Of a stretch of DNA of 64,000 nt, positions 34,901-49,900 are shown in pieces (position 1 is the stretch's first letter; the number at the start of each line of letters is the position of its first letter). Location: NCBI RefSeq assembly GCF_021869535.1, contig NW_026262581.1, positions 114,356,771 to 114,420,770 of the forward strand. Direction: 5' to 3'. The notes below the pieces were generated by a model. The model was not told the origin of the DNA. It ran no database searches and saw only the letters and a program-made list of their open reading frames with translations. The DNA is from Mytilus californianus (taxonomy: Eukaryota > Mollusca > Bivalvia > Mytilida > Mytilidae). The translations under genes were made by a program, and so were the position numbers.

Positions 34901-37900
34901 GATTGTTCCGTATACGTATTGAATGATATAAAATAGTTTTTATACGACCGCAAAAATTAAAAATTTTTTGGTCGTATATTCGTATGACGTTGGCGTCGTC
35001 GTCGTCGTTGTCGTCGTCTCTGGCGTCGTCCGAAGACACATTGGTTTTCGCACTCTAACTTTAGTTTAAGTGAATAGATCTCCATGAAATTTTACCAAAA
35101 GGTTCAATACCACGAAAGGAAGGTTGGGATTGATTTTGGGGGTTATGGTACCAACAGTTAAGGAATTAGGGGCCAAAAAGGGGCCAAAAATAAGCATTTT
35201 TGTAACTTCCAGACAATAACTTGTGTGTAAGTGTATGGATCTCTCTGACATTGTACCACAAGGTTCCATATCACAAAGGGAAGGCTGTAATTGATTTTGG
35301 GGGTAATTGCCTCAAAATTTTAGGAATTAGGGGCCAAAAAAAGGGGCAAAAAACAAGCATTTTTCTAGTTTCATGACAATAACTTGTTTGTAAGTGTTTG
35401 GATATTTCTGAAATTGTACTACAAGGTTCCATATCACAAAGGGAAAGCTGGAATTGAGTTTGGGGGTAATTGCCCGAAACGTTTAGGGATTGGGGGCCAA
35501 AAAGGGACCAAAAATAAGCATTTTTCTAGTTTCCAGACAATAACTTGTGTTCAAGTGTATGGATCTCTCTGAAATTGTACTGCAAGGTACCATACCACAA
35601 AGGGAAGGCTGGGATTGAGTTTGGGGGTGATGAATCATAAGGGGGTTCAAATAATTTGGGGGGGGGGATTTTTTTTTTTCTTTTCCTTTTTTTTTTCTTT
35701 TAAAATTTTCCATTTTAAGTTGGTTATTTCTGATTTATATTTAAAAGCAAATAATAATGATATGGTAGGAGATACACACCAAACAGGATGTGTAAATTTT
35801 ATATAATAAGTATTGTGCAATAGCAAGAAATTTTCAATTGCACAGTATTGCACAATAGCAAGAAATCTTCAATTGCACAGTATTGCACAATAGCAAGAAA
35901 TCTTCAATTGCACAGTATTGCGCAATAGCAAGAAATATCCAATAGCACAATATTGCGCAATAGCAAGAAATTGTCAATTGTACAGTATTGCGCAATAGCA
36001 AGAAATATTCAATTGCACAGTATTGTGCAAAAGAAGATACTTCATATAAATTGCTTATTTCTTGATCAATTTCAATGGGGTTTTATTCTTGAATTCTTGG
36101 GGTTCTTTAATATGCTGAATCTAACCGTGTATTAAGTTTTTGGATTTTGGGCCCTGTTTTTAAATTGGTCCACATTGAGGTCCAAAGGGTCCAAAATTTA
36201 ACTTTGTTTGATTTCATCAAAAATTGAATTATTGGGGTTCTTTGATATGCCGAATCTAACCGTGTATTTAGATTCTTAATTTTTGGTTCCGTTTTCAAAT
36301 TGGTCTACATAAAGGTCCAAAGGGTCCAAAATTAAACTTAGTTTGATTTTAACAAAAATTGAATTTTTAGGGTTCTTTGATATGCTGAATCTAAACATGT
36401 ATTTAGATTTTTGATTATGGGCCCAGTTTTCAAGTTGGTCCAAATCGGGGTCCAAAATTAAACTTTGTTTGATTTCAACAAAAATTGAATATATTGGGTT
36501 CTTTGATATGCTGAATCTAACCATGTATTTAGATTTTTGATTTTTGGGCCCCGTTATCAACTTTGTCCACATTGAGATCAAAAGGGTCCAAAATTAAACT
36601 TTGTTTGATTTCATCAAAAATTCAATTCTTGGGGTTCTTTGATATGCTGAATCCAACCATGTATTTAGATTTTGGATATTGGACCATAATAGGTGAATGT
36701 CCAATTAAAAATTTTTAAGTTCTTTGACCACATTCATTCTGTGTCAGAAACCTATGCTGTGTCAAATATTTAATCACAATCCAAATTCAGAGCTGTATCA
36801 AGCTTGAATGTTGTGTCCATACTTGCCCCAACTGTTCAGGGTTCGACCTCTGCGGTCGTATCAAGCTGCGCCCTGCGGAGCATTTTATTTTCTGTTCTTC
36901 TTAACTGAACTATTAGAATAAAAAAAACTTTTCTCTTTGTTCCGCTATCACGTTTGACTATAAATGTTAAATTTTGATTTTTATACGATTGAAAATTTAT
37001 TTGCGTTCGTATTATGTTATGGTGTTGTCTGCGTCTGCGTCTGAAGACGTTTTGGTTCGCATTCGCAGACAATAACTTGTCATGAGTATAAGTTCATGGA
37101 TCTCTATGAAATTTTAGCGTAAGGTTCCATACCACTAAAGGATGGTTGGGATTGTTTTTGGGGGCTATTGTCCTAGCGGTTTTGTAATTAGGGGCCAAAA
37201 AGGGTCAGCTTAATGGTTCATGGAAAATTAATTGGTTCGAAGATTATAACTTTAGTATTAGTGTATGGATGTGTAAGAAATTTTAGCACAACGTTTCATA
37301 CCACAATAGGAGGGTTGGGATTGATTTTGGGGGTAATTGTTTTAGCTGTTTTGTAATTAGGGGCCAGAAAGGGACCAAAACAATTATTTGTCTGGTTTTA
37401 AGACAATAACTTGAGTATAAGAGATATTTCTCTGGTCAAAAATGTCATTCAGACTCTCTCTGGACTTTACATATTAAATGAGATAAGATCAGATAACTCC
37501 GAGAAACATTTAGACATTCCCATAAAATTCGACCAATCGGAAACTGAGATATATAAAGAGAGTGGGAAGATACCTTTTACTGCGAGTCGTATGTTTCCAA
37601 TCGAGTGTAGGTATACGAAATAATTACCATTGACATACTTCGGTAGGCCTGCTACGGATGATTCCGACAACAAAAGTAGACGTGTTATACACCATTGGGT
37701 AGAAAAATCAATTTAGATTTACGGCATAACAAGTGTTAGTGGGGCTGACAACCGAGAAATCGGAATATAACGGAATTTCGCGACCGGATGACATTTTTCA
37801 AAAATCCGAGTTAAGTACCTTGTGTTAAATTAAGGTATATAGGGAAAAAAAATTTCTGAGACATGTGCCTGTGGTCGAAAAAGGGCCGAAAATAACTCTT

Positions 37901-40900
37901 TTTCTGGTTTGCAGGCAATAACTTGAGTGTAAGTGTATGGATCTCTATTCATTTTTAGGACAAGGTTCCATACCACAATAGGAAGGTTGGGTTTATCATT
38001 TGGTGGTTATCATAGTAGCTGTTTAGGAATTAGGGGCCAAAAAGGTCCTAACAAAAACAATTATTTGTCTGGTTCACAGACAATATCTTGAGTACCATAG
38101 CTGTATAGTTCTCTATTAAATTTAAGCACAAGGTTCCATACCACAATAGGAAGGTTGGGACTTTTTTGGTTTTTTTTTTATGTATCTGTATAGTAATGAA
38201 GGGCCAAAAAGGGGTAAAAAACAAGCATTTTACATGTTTCAGGGCACTAATTTTTGTATAAGAGTATGGATTTCTATGAAATTTTACTACAAGGTTCCAT
38301 ACTTCAAAAGGAAAGTTGGGATTGATTTTAGGGGTCATGGTCCAAACCGTTTAATAATAAGGGGCTGAAAAGGGGCCAAAAAACTAGGATTTTCTGATTC
38401 TGCAAAAATAAATTGAGTTTAAGTCTATTTATTGCTATTTTATTGTGCAACAAGGTGTTATACCATAAAATAAAATTGGGATTGATTTTAGGGGTTATGA
38501 CCCTATTGGTTTAGTTACAAGGGGCCAACACTAATACTTTGTATAAATTGCTAATTATACCACACGCAACGAGTTGCTGAGGGTATAATGTTTTTGACCC
38601 GTCCGTCCGTCCGTCCGTCCGTTTGTCCGTCCGTCCGTCCGTCCGTCCGTCCGTCCGTCAGTCCGTCAGTCCGTCAGTCTTGTCATCGCAACTCCTCTCA
38701 AACCACACAACATAATTTCACGAAACCTTTTTAGATAATAAGGACATACTATGTAGTTGTGCATATCGACAGGAAATTACGATTCAATTTTTTTTCTAGG
38801 AGTTACGCCCCTTTGAACTTATTTACTTTAATGTACTACTGCAACAGTTTGTCATCTCAACTCCTCTGAAACCACACAACAAAATTTCATGAAACTTTGT
38901 AGATAATAAGGACATACTCCGTAGATGTGCATATCGACAGGAAATTACGATTCAATCTTTTTTCCAGGAGTTACGCCCCTTTGAACTTGTTTGCCCAATA
39001 TACTACTGCAACCTTTTGTCATCGCAACTCCTCTCAAACCACACAACAGAATTTCATGAAACCTTTTCAGATAATTAGGACATACTACGTAGATGTGCAT
39101 ATCGACGGGAAATTACGATTCAATTTTTTTCTAGGAGTTACGCCCCTTTAAACATATTTGCTTCAATATACCTCTGCAACAGTTTGTCATCACAACTCCT
39201 CTGAAACCACACAACAGAATTTCATGAAACTTTGTAGATAATAAGGACATACTAGGTTAATGTGCATATCGACAGGAAATTATGATTCAATTTTTTTTCT
39301 AGGAGTTACGCCCCTTTTAACTTATTTGCTTCAATATACCTCTGTAACAGTTTGTCATCGCAACTCCTCTGAAACCACACAACAGAATTTCATGAATCTT
39401 TGTAGATAATAAGGACATACTATGTAGATGTGCATATCGACAGGAAATTATGATTCAATTTTTTTTCTTATACAATTTTTTTTTTTTCTTTAGCAATGGG
39501 GTTTAATTCAAAAGTCTTGCATTTTTGGGAGTTTTTAATATGCTATATACATTTTTAGATGGTGACGTTCCCTTGTCACCATCTTATGGTGTTTACATAT
39601 CTCAACTTGTACGTTTCGCTCGTGTATGTAACAACGTATTAGATTTTAGCGAGAGAAATTTATGTATTACTGAAAAATTTTTACACCAGGGTTTTCGATA
39701 TCATAAACTAGTCAAAACATTTACTAAATTTTATCATCGGTATAAGGACATCATTCGTAAATATAACTCAACATGCAGATATCATATACGTTCGGGTATT
39801 TCACATCCAATCTTTTATGTTAATATTCTTTACAAAGCACAAAAATGTCAGTATTCACCTCAAAAGCTAACAAAACCTTTAAACAGACTTATTAAGAAGG
39901 GATATAGTTACGATACTGTTGTCAGGTCATTAAAGATTGCATATTTTGGCTTTAATATTGATTCACTTATAGGGTCTTTGCATCGGAATTAAACATATTT
40001 ATTCTAAAACCAGTTGTTGGCATGACACGGGTTATGTTCTTCTCATATATTGTATGATGGTATAATACTAAACCCCTAACAGGAGGGATTGTGCCTGATA
40101 TTCATATGATGAAGACATAATCTTTTAATCAGTTTAATTCAGGTCTGGAGCTGGCATGTCAGTAACTGCTAGTAGTCTGTTGTTATTTATGTATTATTGT
40201 CATTTTGTTTATTTTCTTTTGTTTCCTATTCTGACATCGGACTCGGACTTCTCTTAAACTGAGTTTTACTGTGCGTACTGTTGTACGTTTGTTTTTTCTA
40301 CATTGGCTAGAGGTATAGGGGGAGGGTTGAGATCTCAAAAAACATGTTTAACCCCGCCGCATTTTTGCGCCTGTCCCAAGTCAGGAGCCTCTGGTCTTTG
40401 TGAGTCTTGTATCATTTTTAATTTTAGTTTCTTGTGTATAATTTGGAGTTTAGTATGACGTCCATTATCACTGAACTAGTATACATATTTGTTTAGGGGC
40501 CAGCTGAAGGACGCCTCCGGGTGCGGGAGTTTCTCGCTGCATTGAAGCCCATTGGTGGCCTTCGGCTGTTGTCTGCTCTATGGTCGGGTTGTTGTCTCTT
40601 TGACACATTTCCCATTTCCATTTTCAATTTTAAATCTAATCTGTAAATTCTGAAATTATTGCGTGCATTTATTATTGCGATTTTGTCATTTTAGCCTTAA
40701 TTGCGATTTTAATTTTTACGATTTTGAGAAAAATCATGTTTAATTCATATAAAATATTTCAAAATGCGAGTTTAAATTATTGCGTTTACAACTCTGTCGC
40801 ATTTTTCGCAATAATAAAAACCTCGCAATAATTTCTGAATTTACAGTATTTAGAATTCGAATTTTAGGGTCTGTTTTTGAAATGATCCATATTAAGGTCC

Positions 40901-43900
40901 AAAGGGTCCAATTAGTTATCAAAGGTACCAGGATTATAATTTAATACGCCAGACGCGCGTTTCGTCTACATGAGACTCATCACTGACGCTCAGATCAAAA
41001 TAGTTACAAATTAAACTTTGTTTGATTGCTTTAAAAATTAAATTATTGTTGTTCCTTGATATGCTGAATCTAATTGTGTATTTAGATTTTTTAATTTTGA
41101 GGCTTGTCTTCAAATTGGTCCACATTAAGGTCCAAAGGGTCCAAAATACATCTTTTTATGCCCCCGCCGTAGCGGAGGGGGCATTCAGTTTTACCCGTGT
41201 CCGTACGTACGTACGTCCCAAAGTTGGTTTCCGTTCTCTAACTTTCGTTTGCCTCAACTAAATGTTATGAGACTTATGCAAAATGCTTATTACCATAAAA
41301 CACAGATCAGGTTTGAATTTTGGTGGCGTCACTTTAACCGTTCTAGAGTTATATCCCTTTACAAATGGAAAAATTGCTGAATTTTTCTTGCTGAATTTTT
41401 CTTTTCCGTTCCGTAACTTAAGTTTGCATCAATCAAAGGTAGCACTCCACAGTTAGAAAATAAAATTAAAAATGAACCACAAAATATTTTATCATCTCCT
41501 ATTCCTGGATTTCTAATACATTAACCTAACTGTTTGTGTTGTACATGTGCATATGTATGTAATCAGTATCTTCCATAGATTTGATTTTCAAAAGTTAAAA
41601 GGGTGAAATATAATTCCTTCTATGCGTATCCATGGCAACATTCTGCATTTATTTACCATAAAATATTGCAAAAAGGGGGGTGAAAATGTCACATATCCCC
41701 CCAAAATTTGGATCAAACTAGAATTTCAATGCCAATGAGTGATACCTTTTTAGAAACTGTTGACATTAATCTTCCTAATAATCAAATAAAAAATGGGTGT
41801 CTTTCGCCTCATTTTTTCGTAAAATTTAATTACAAAGTTCGTGCGACAAAAAGTTGGAAAAAAACATTACAATAATTGCCGGACCAATGTATGGTATGGA
41901 TATGCAAATACGGACTGTCATACAGAAAACAGCCTATATTACATACATTACATAATCTTGATGTTCATATAAACCCAATAGGAAGGCTATTTTAATCCTC
42001 AGCTATCCAAAAATGAATTTTATTGCACACTAGCTCTCATATTTGAAAAATCCACAGGGGCCAAAATGCGAAACTACACACCTAACTGTGGAGTGCTACC
42101 AAATGCTATGAAACTTATACACAATACTAATTACCACAAAACTCAGATCAAGTACAAATTTGGGTAGCGTCACTTTTATCGTTCTTCAGTTATGTCCCTT
42201 TATAACTTTATATGATATGCAAGCGGGGGCATCATTTGTGTCCCATGGACACATTCCCCATTTATTTTGATTGAAAAAAAATGAATTCGTGGGGTTCTTT
42301 GATATGCTGAATCTAAAGCGTCTTTTTAAATTTTTGATTAGTGGCATAGTCCGTCCACATTAAGGTCCAAAGGGTCCAAAATTAAGCTTTGTTTGATTTA
42401 AAAAAAATGGTTTGGGTTTTTTGATATGCTGAATCTAAACGTGTATTTAGATTTTTGTATTTTGGGCACAGTATTCAAGATGGTCCAATTTGGGGTCCAA
42501 TATTGAACATTGTTTGATTTCATCAAAAATTAAATTGTTTGTGTTACTTGATATGGTCAATCCAACAGTGTTTTAGATTATTTTGATTTTGTGCTTGGTT
42601 TTCAAAGTTGGTCCAAATTTGGGTCCAAAATTAAACTTTGTTATTATTGGTGTTCTTTAATGTGCGCAATCTAACAGTGTTTTAAATTTTTGATTTTGGG
42701 CCTGTTTTTCAAATTTGACCCCATAAAGGTAACAAAAACTTAGTTTGATTTTAACAAAAAATGAAACAATGTGGTTATTTGATATGCTGAATCCAACCAT
42801 GTATTTAGAATTTGAATATTGGGCCATAATTGGTAAATGTCCAATTTTAAAATTATTTAAGAACTTATACCACATTCATTCTGTGTCAGAAACTATGCTA
42901 TTATTACATATTTGCTCAGAATCTAAATTCAGAGATGTTATTGCACAATTAACAGAAATTTTAAGTTGGGTCATAGTTGAAAATAGATATAACATCATAT
43001 CTAATTTTAGAGAACTATTTGTGTGGTTAACATCACTGGTTCATGGAAAATGAATTGGTTCATGGAAATAAATTGGTTCATAGACAATAACTTTAGTATA
43101 AGTGTATTGATCTGTAAGAAATTTTAGCACAAGGTTCCGTACCACAATAAGAGGGTTGGGATATTAAATAGATAATCAAGCTCTACATTTATAGATTTAT
43201 TGCACAACTAATAGAAATTTTAAATTGAGTCATAGTTTAAAATAGATTTTCTGATTCAGATATATTAATTGTGGTGATAATTGTGTATGCATTGTGTTCT
43301 ATTTAAAGATTGTTATCATGTTTGAATATTTCCTTATTGTTGAAAATTCCCTTGGAAATTAAAAATAGACCATTGTCCATCTGTTGAAGTGGAAGTGTAG
43401 GTCAGTCAAGTTTTTTAATTACAATTGTGCCATACATTATGTTGAGTTACATCTTAATAAAAAATGTTATTTTTAGATAATAATCTATTTTTATCAAAGG
43501 ATATATTTCATTACAATATATTGTGTAGATAAAGTTGTTGACATTGATAGATAAGTTGCAGATATTAGTTTGTGACAAATGAAAGAAAAAATAAAGTTTT
43601 TTTATACGATCTAAAATTTATTTGCCTTCTTTAATTTTTGTTCATTTTTGTTTTCCAGTATGACAACTGTGAAATACCATGCCTAGACTTAAAAGAAAAT
43701 TTACATTAATGATAAGAAATGATCGTAAAAAAATTGAGGACCAAAAGGTCCAAAATAAAACTTTGTTGGATTTCTTTAAAAATTAAATTCTTGGGGTTCT
43801 TTGATATGCTGATTCCAACCATGTATTTAGAATTTGGAATATTGGCCCATGTTTCATGTTCACCGATTTGATTCAAATTCTCATATTTGATTTAAAACAT

Positions 43901-46900
43901 CCTAAAACGTATATCCAAATAATAATAGCTTGAATTTGTGTGGTTCTTTGATATGCTGTATCTAACCGTGTATTTAGATTTAAGATTTTGGGCTCCATAT
44001 TTGAATTGGTACAAGGGTCCAAAATTAAATTTTGTTTGATTTCATCAAATATTGAATTATTGGTGTTCTTAGATATGACGAATCTAAGCATGTATTTAGA
44101 TTTTAATTTTGGGCCATTCTTTCAAATTGGTCCACATTAAGGCCCAAAGGGTTCAAAATTATACTTTGTTTGATTTTAAAAAAATGAATTCTTTGGGTTC
44201 TTTGACATGCTGAATCTAACTGTGTATTCTAAAATTTTGATTTTGGGACTGATTTTTAAATTGGTCCACATACTCCAAAATTAAACTTATTTTGATTTTA
44301 TAAAAAAAATGAATTCAAGGGGTTCTTTGCTAAACTGAATCTAAGCATGTATTTAGATTTTTTATTTCGGGCCAAGTTTTCAGTTGGTCTAAATTGGGAT
44401 CCAAAATTAAACTTTTATTAAATGGTCCACATTGATGTCCAAAGGTTCCAAAATTAAACTTTGTTTGAATTAAAAAAAATGAATTCTTGGGATTCTTTGA
44501 TATGCTGAATCTAACCGTGTATTTAGATTTTGGAAATTGGGCCATGATAGGCAAAAGTCCAATTTCAAATTTTTCAGTTTTTCGACCACATTCATTCTGT
44601 GTCAGAGACCAATGCTATGTCAAATATTTAGTCACAATCCAAATCCAGAGCTGTATCAAGCTTAAATGTAGTGTCCACACTTGCCCCAACTGTTCATGGT
44701 TCGAATTCTGCGGTCGTATCAAGCTGCGTCCAGCGGAGCATTTTATTATTTATCTTCTTATTATATTGCATTGATGGCGGTTTGCTTAATGTTCAATGGC
44801 AAATATTGCATGTGTATTAACGACGACTTCAAATAATAAATGTAATAGTAGACATCTACTTATTCCGAAAAATGAGGGTAATGTTGAATAGGAGCAACAA
44901 TTTTCTTTGTTACATGAATACTTTTAAATCAAAAGTATTCATGATCATTTATGATTACATCAAATTTGTCATTTCTTACTACCTCGAATGTCACTTGAAT
45001 TATTAAAGATATTAAACTTTGGTTGTCTTTTCTCTCTTTAGATGTTACGCCATAGGTATCAAAATTTTCTTAATTACATGAATACTTTTTAATCAAAAGT
45101 ATTCATAAATGGCATTTCTTACTACCTCGAATGTCACTTGAATTATTAAAGTTATTAAACTTTGGTTGTCTTTTCTCTCTTTAGATGTTACGCCATAGGT
45201 ATCAGAATTTTCTTTGTTACATGAATACTTTTTAATCAAAAGTATTCATAAATGTCATTTCTTACTACCTCGAATGTCACTTAAATTATTAAAGTTATTA
45301 AAATTTGGTTGTCTTTTCTCTCTTTAGATGTTACGCCACCTATGGCAGACCGATGTGTCTCACCTTTCCCATATATTACGTCTGAACAATATGCCAATGT
45401 CACGTGGGATGAACCAGAATTCAGCGATAATTCTGGAACAGTTACTCGAGTGGAGCGGAACATTGCTCCGGGTTTGTTTCCACAGGGAGAGACCGAGGTT
45501 ATTTACACGGCCTTTGACAAAAACGGCAACAACAACACATGCCTGATCAAAGTCAATGTCTTACGTAAGTAGCAAAGATGAACTTTTGCACATTTTATTC
45601 GTTAAACTTATGTTCTTTTCAGTCCAGGCACTAACACTTTCTTTAAAACCAATAATCCAAGAATCAAGCTAGCATATTTTAAGATGGAGTAAAAGTTCTG
45701 AAATTCGAAGGAATAAATCGACAAACATATTGTACACACTGATAAATAATGATTAAAGATTCACTCTTCTCACATTTTAAATTTTCCATCTATTTTACAA
45801 CACCTCTTGTTCTTTCGTCGGCAATGCATCAACAAATCTCATCAACCCCTATATATTTATCAACTCTTGTAAAATAAAATCTCAAAAACACTCCTGACCA
45901 TGTCAAATTTTAACAGTTGTTAATTTTATTACATTTTCACACAGTTAAACATTTTTACCCCCATACAGTTCCTAAGAAAAATTCACTAGATCGATTCTAA
46001 TTTTCAAATTCTTGCATCTCAATACATACATTTGGATGAGGAGTTGTCTCATTGGCACTCATACCATATCTTCTTATTTCTACATGGACCTATATCTCTC
46101 CCTCCCCCCTTATACTTGATGAATCAATATTTCTATATAAACAAAAACTTTATTTATTTGATTGTTATAATTTGCATATTTCAACAAACATCATTGAAAA
46201 AGGAACAACACTTTCGAACCAATCGTGAAACCCGATTTGATATCAAACGTATACTATAAATCAAAAGTTATCACTTATTTTATCTTTTCAGCCCACCCAT
46301 GTCATTATAAGACCGCAAAATGTTTGCGTTCGTATCATTTTTATAGCGTTGTCTGCGTCGTCGTCATCCCAAGACATTTGGTTTCCCGTCAATAACTTGA
46401 GTATAAGCATATGGATTTCTATGTAATTTTACCACAAGATTACATACCTCAAAAGGGGGTTATGGCCTAAACAGTTTAGGAATTAGCGGCCAAAAAAATT
46501 GAATTTTCTGGTATAAGGACAATAACTTGAGTATAGTCTGTGGGTCTGTATGAAATTTTACCACACGATTATATACCTCAAAAGGAGGTTATGGCCTCGA
46601 CAGTTTAGGAAATAGGGGCCCAAAAAAACTTGAATTTTCTGGTTTAAGGACAATAAATCGAGTATAAGTCTATGGATATCCTATGAAATTGCACCATATG
46701 GCAAAATTTGGGGTAATTTGCTAATTTGCATAGCGGCCATTTTGCCTTATCATGACGACAGCCATTACAATAGGATTATATAAGCCCTTTTAATAAAAAT
46801 GCCATTATGCAAATACCTATGTCGAATGAACAATTTGTTCGCATATAGGTGAATTGTACATGTTTTTAGGCTTCTGTCCTTGTACAAATGGACATTGTCT

Positions 46901-49900
46901 ACTCTGAAATATTTCGGCCTTTTTAGTTTAAAAATCGGAAGCGTAACCATTGTGTAATTGCTATATAAGATCAAATAAAATGACGTAAAATCGTAAAATA
47001 GCAAGATTCAAAACAGAAATACACATGCAAGAAGATATTGTTCATGATTTGTTCGCATATAGGGAAACACCTTGTAGGTTGAATTTTAAAGTTAAATAAC
47101 TTTTAACTTACTTGCTTTCTTAAGTTTTCGGCCAAATTCTTTTAAAAACATGATGATTTCAACCTTCCCATTTCGTAAAAAGTCAAATTTTAAGCATTTT
47201 CCCTTAGAATTACACAGCATTTATATTTTTGATTTTGGGCCCCGTTTTTAAATTGGTTCACATTGAGGTCCAAAGCGTCCAACAATAGACTTTGTTTGAT
47301 TTCAACAAAAATTGAATTCCTGGGGTTCTTTGGTATGCTAAATCTAAATGTGTACTTATATTTTTGATTTTGGGCATAGTTTTCGAGTTGGTCCAAATCA
47401 AGGTCCAAAATTGAACTCTTTGATTTCAACAAAATTGAATATATGGGGTTCTTGATATACTGAATCTAACCGTGTATTTAGATTTTGGATTTTAGGCCCG
47501 TTATCAAATTGGTCCACATTGAGGTCCAAAGGGTCCAAAATTAAACTTTGTTGGATTTCATCAAAAATTGAATTCTTGGGGTTCTTTGTTATGCTGATTC
47601 CAACCATGTATTTAGATTTTGGATATTGGACCATAATTGGTAAATTTCCAATTTCAAATTATTTAAGTACTTATAGATCACATTCTTTTAAGTGTCAGAA
47701 ACTTTGCTATGTCAAATATTTAATCCGAATCCAAATTCAAAAATGTATTGCACAATTAATAAAAATTGTAAGTTGAATCATAAATAAAATTGATACAACA
47801 TCATATCTAATTTTAGAGAATTATGTATAGTCCACACGTCAGTAGCCTTATTTTATCTTTTCAGCCCACCCATGTCAGTACCCACCAGTCCCTGTCAATG
47901 GTGAACGAGAATGTTTTGAAACAGATGAAGGTGTCCATTGTAGTGTGAACTGTTTGGAGGGATATGCGTTTGCTATACAACCTGCTGACGGCTATTTCTG
48001 TGCATATGATCAAAAATGGAGACCAGAAGGCAAATTACCTATTCCTGACTGTTCTGGTAATATAAGTATAGATTTATGCCAATGATATTGATGGTTGTTG
48101 TAATATTATCGTCATTCAAAATAAAACGGTTCACAATGACACGCGGAAGATGAACTCTATCATACTTCAAATGTGCTAGTATTGAAATGAAAAAAAAAAA
48201 ATAATGCATATTTTAAATGAGCAAAAACGTTTTTTTTCAGTTTTAGTAATATTTATGATCATGTGTCATGGAATAGAAATTCCTTTATATTATTAGTTCC
48301 AAAAGGAAGAATATTCTGGAATATTATTTCTAGTAAAAGAAATTTAAAGTAAATTTTCCTGACAGAATAAAGGGTATGGAATATTTTTTTTAAATAGAAG
48401 CAGATATTATAGCTTGGTTAATAAACACGTTTCTACAGGAACTTCTGTTAGGAGGAACAAATATATGTTTACAATTTACCTTCTTTTCCTTAATGAAATC
48501 GTTTGTTCTACAAATTTTAGTTCAGACTACTTCCAACAGGGTAGCAACGCCTGCTTCAGTGACATATATAGGATCAATACCATGTGGGAAAGAAATTCTC
48601 GTCAACGAAATGGAAAGTATATTTCAACAGAAAGTAAAAGAACAGGTATGCCTTAAATTTATCAAATAATATATGCAGATGAGAATGTATGAAATAAGAA
48701 ATCTTAAAACTACCAACTCATGTGATACCTGGTGCTGTTTTTTTTGAGAGTGCAGATCATATACAAGTGTCGCCTCGGTTGAAGGAATTGTGTCTATATT
48801 ATACGGCCATTAGATTGAAGAATAATGAAATTGACGATATTTGCAGATATTGAAGTTTTGTGTGATATATAGTGATATGTTCTGGTTAACCAACATTTGA
48901 CGTGAATACGGCAACTGGTCGGATATTTCTTGTGCTATATGTTTTTTTATTTCCCTCAGTATTAATAGTTGAATGTCCCCTAAAATCCTAGCAGTGCCAA
49001 TGAATGGACCTGCGAAAGAGTTTTTCCTTGGGTTCAAGCGTTTCTAAATATGTTGATGATCATTTTGTAATTAATGTTTCAACAGCAATATTGGGTGAAT
49101 AATACAAAATTGAAAATTGCTGAGAAAAAGCTTTTTAAGCCATGTACAACTGTGACAGTTTAAACCAAAATTTTGTGTGATGGAAAACTAGTCATGTTCT
49201 TGGAGCTTTTATCTTTTAGACACCTGATAATTAATCACTATATATATATTAGATTAATGTAGGTGTAATAATTGTCGTGATATAAAGAAAGAAGTTATTT
49301 TTTTTAGAATATTTTTTAATTTATTGCAGATAGATAAAATATGCGACGAAAATGTAGTTTGTGAGGTAGAAAATATAATGACGTCCTGCGAAGAGGAAGA
49401 CGAAGGTATATATGAAGAAAAAAAACTCAATTATAAATACAACTAACTGGCACCAGGCATTCTGTCATTGTTTTTCATATTGCCGTTTTTCGTAGAAGGT
49501 GTAAACATGATTAACCGAAAGACAAAGATTCTAAATTCGATAGTTTTCTAATTGGCATTCATAACACTTTTTCTTATTTCATATATTGCATTTAGATATT
49601 GTGACAAAGCTTCTGATAATAGTCGTGTTGACTGTTTCTAACATATTGAAGTTTGTTTGGAAGTTACATTATTTTTCATTTGGGAGATAAGGCGGTACCG
49701 CAGTTTGTAGCAGCGCTTCGTAAGAAACATATAAGACGCAGTGTGTATTTTCTGTGATGTCTGGGAATGTTTGAGCATCTTATTGTCAGTTAACAATCCA
49801 ATTTTTTTTTATATATACACATGGATTTATCCACCTCACTAACTATTACTGTTTCCGGCGCTTAAAGTGGCCATTGTCCATGTCCTTTTGTATACCCTAT

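Larger units (their letters stand above)
34839..45327 (+). other. Intron 8 (10.5 kb), layered mobile elements
   Basis: Contains two family A elements (34937-36888 and a broken one from about 36975 to 44750). The second is interrupted by a CCGT-bearing tandem element, a retroelement, a short dispersed element and a family B element that itself holds a TIR element. Ends in a triplicated splice-acceptor repeat. No exon found inside. Confidence 0.65.

Noticed and set aside
39525..39992. 155-codon open frame as a host gene
   Set aside because: Matches a repeated reverse-transcriptase C-terminus, is 5'-truncated and begins in family A sequence.
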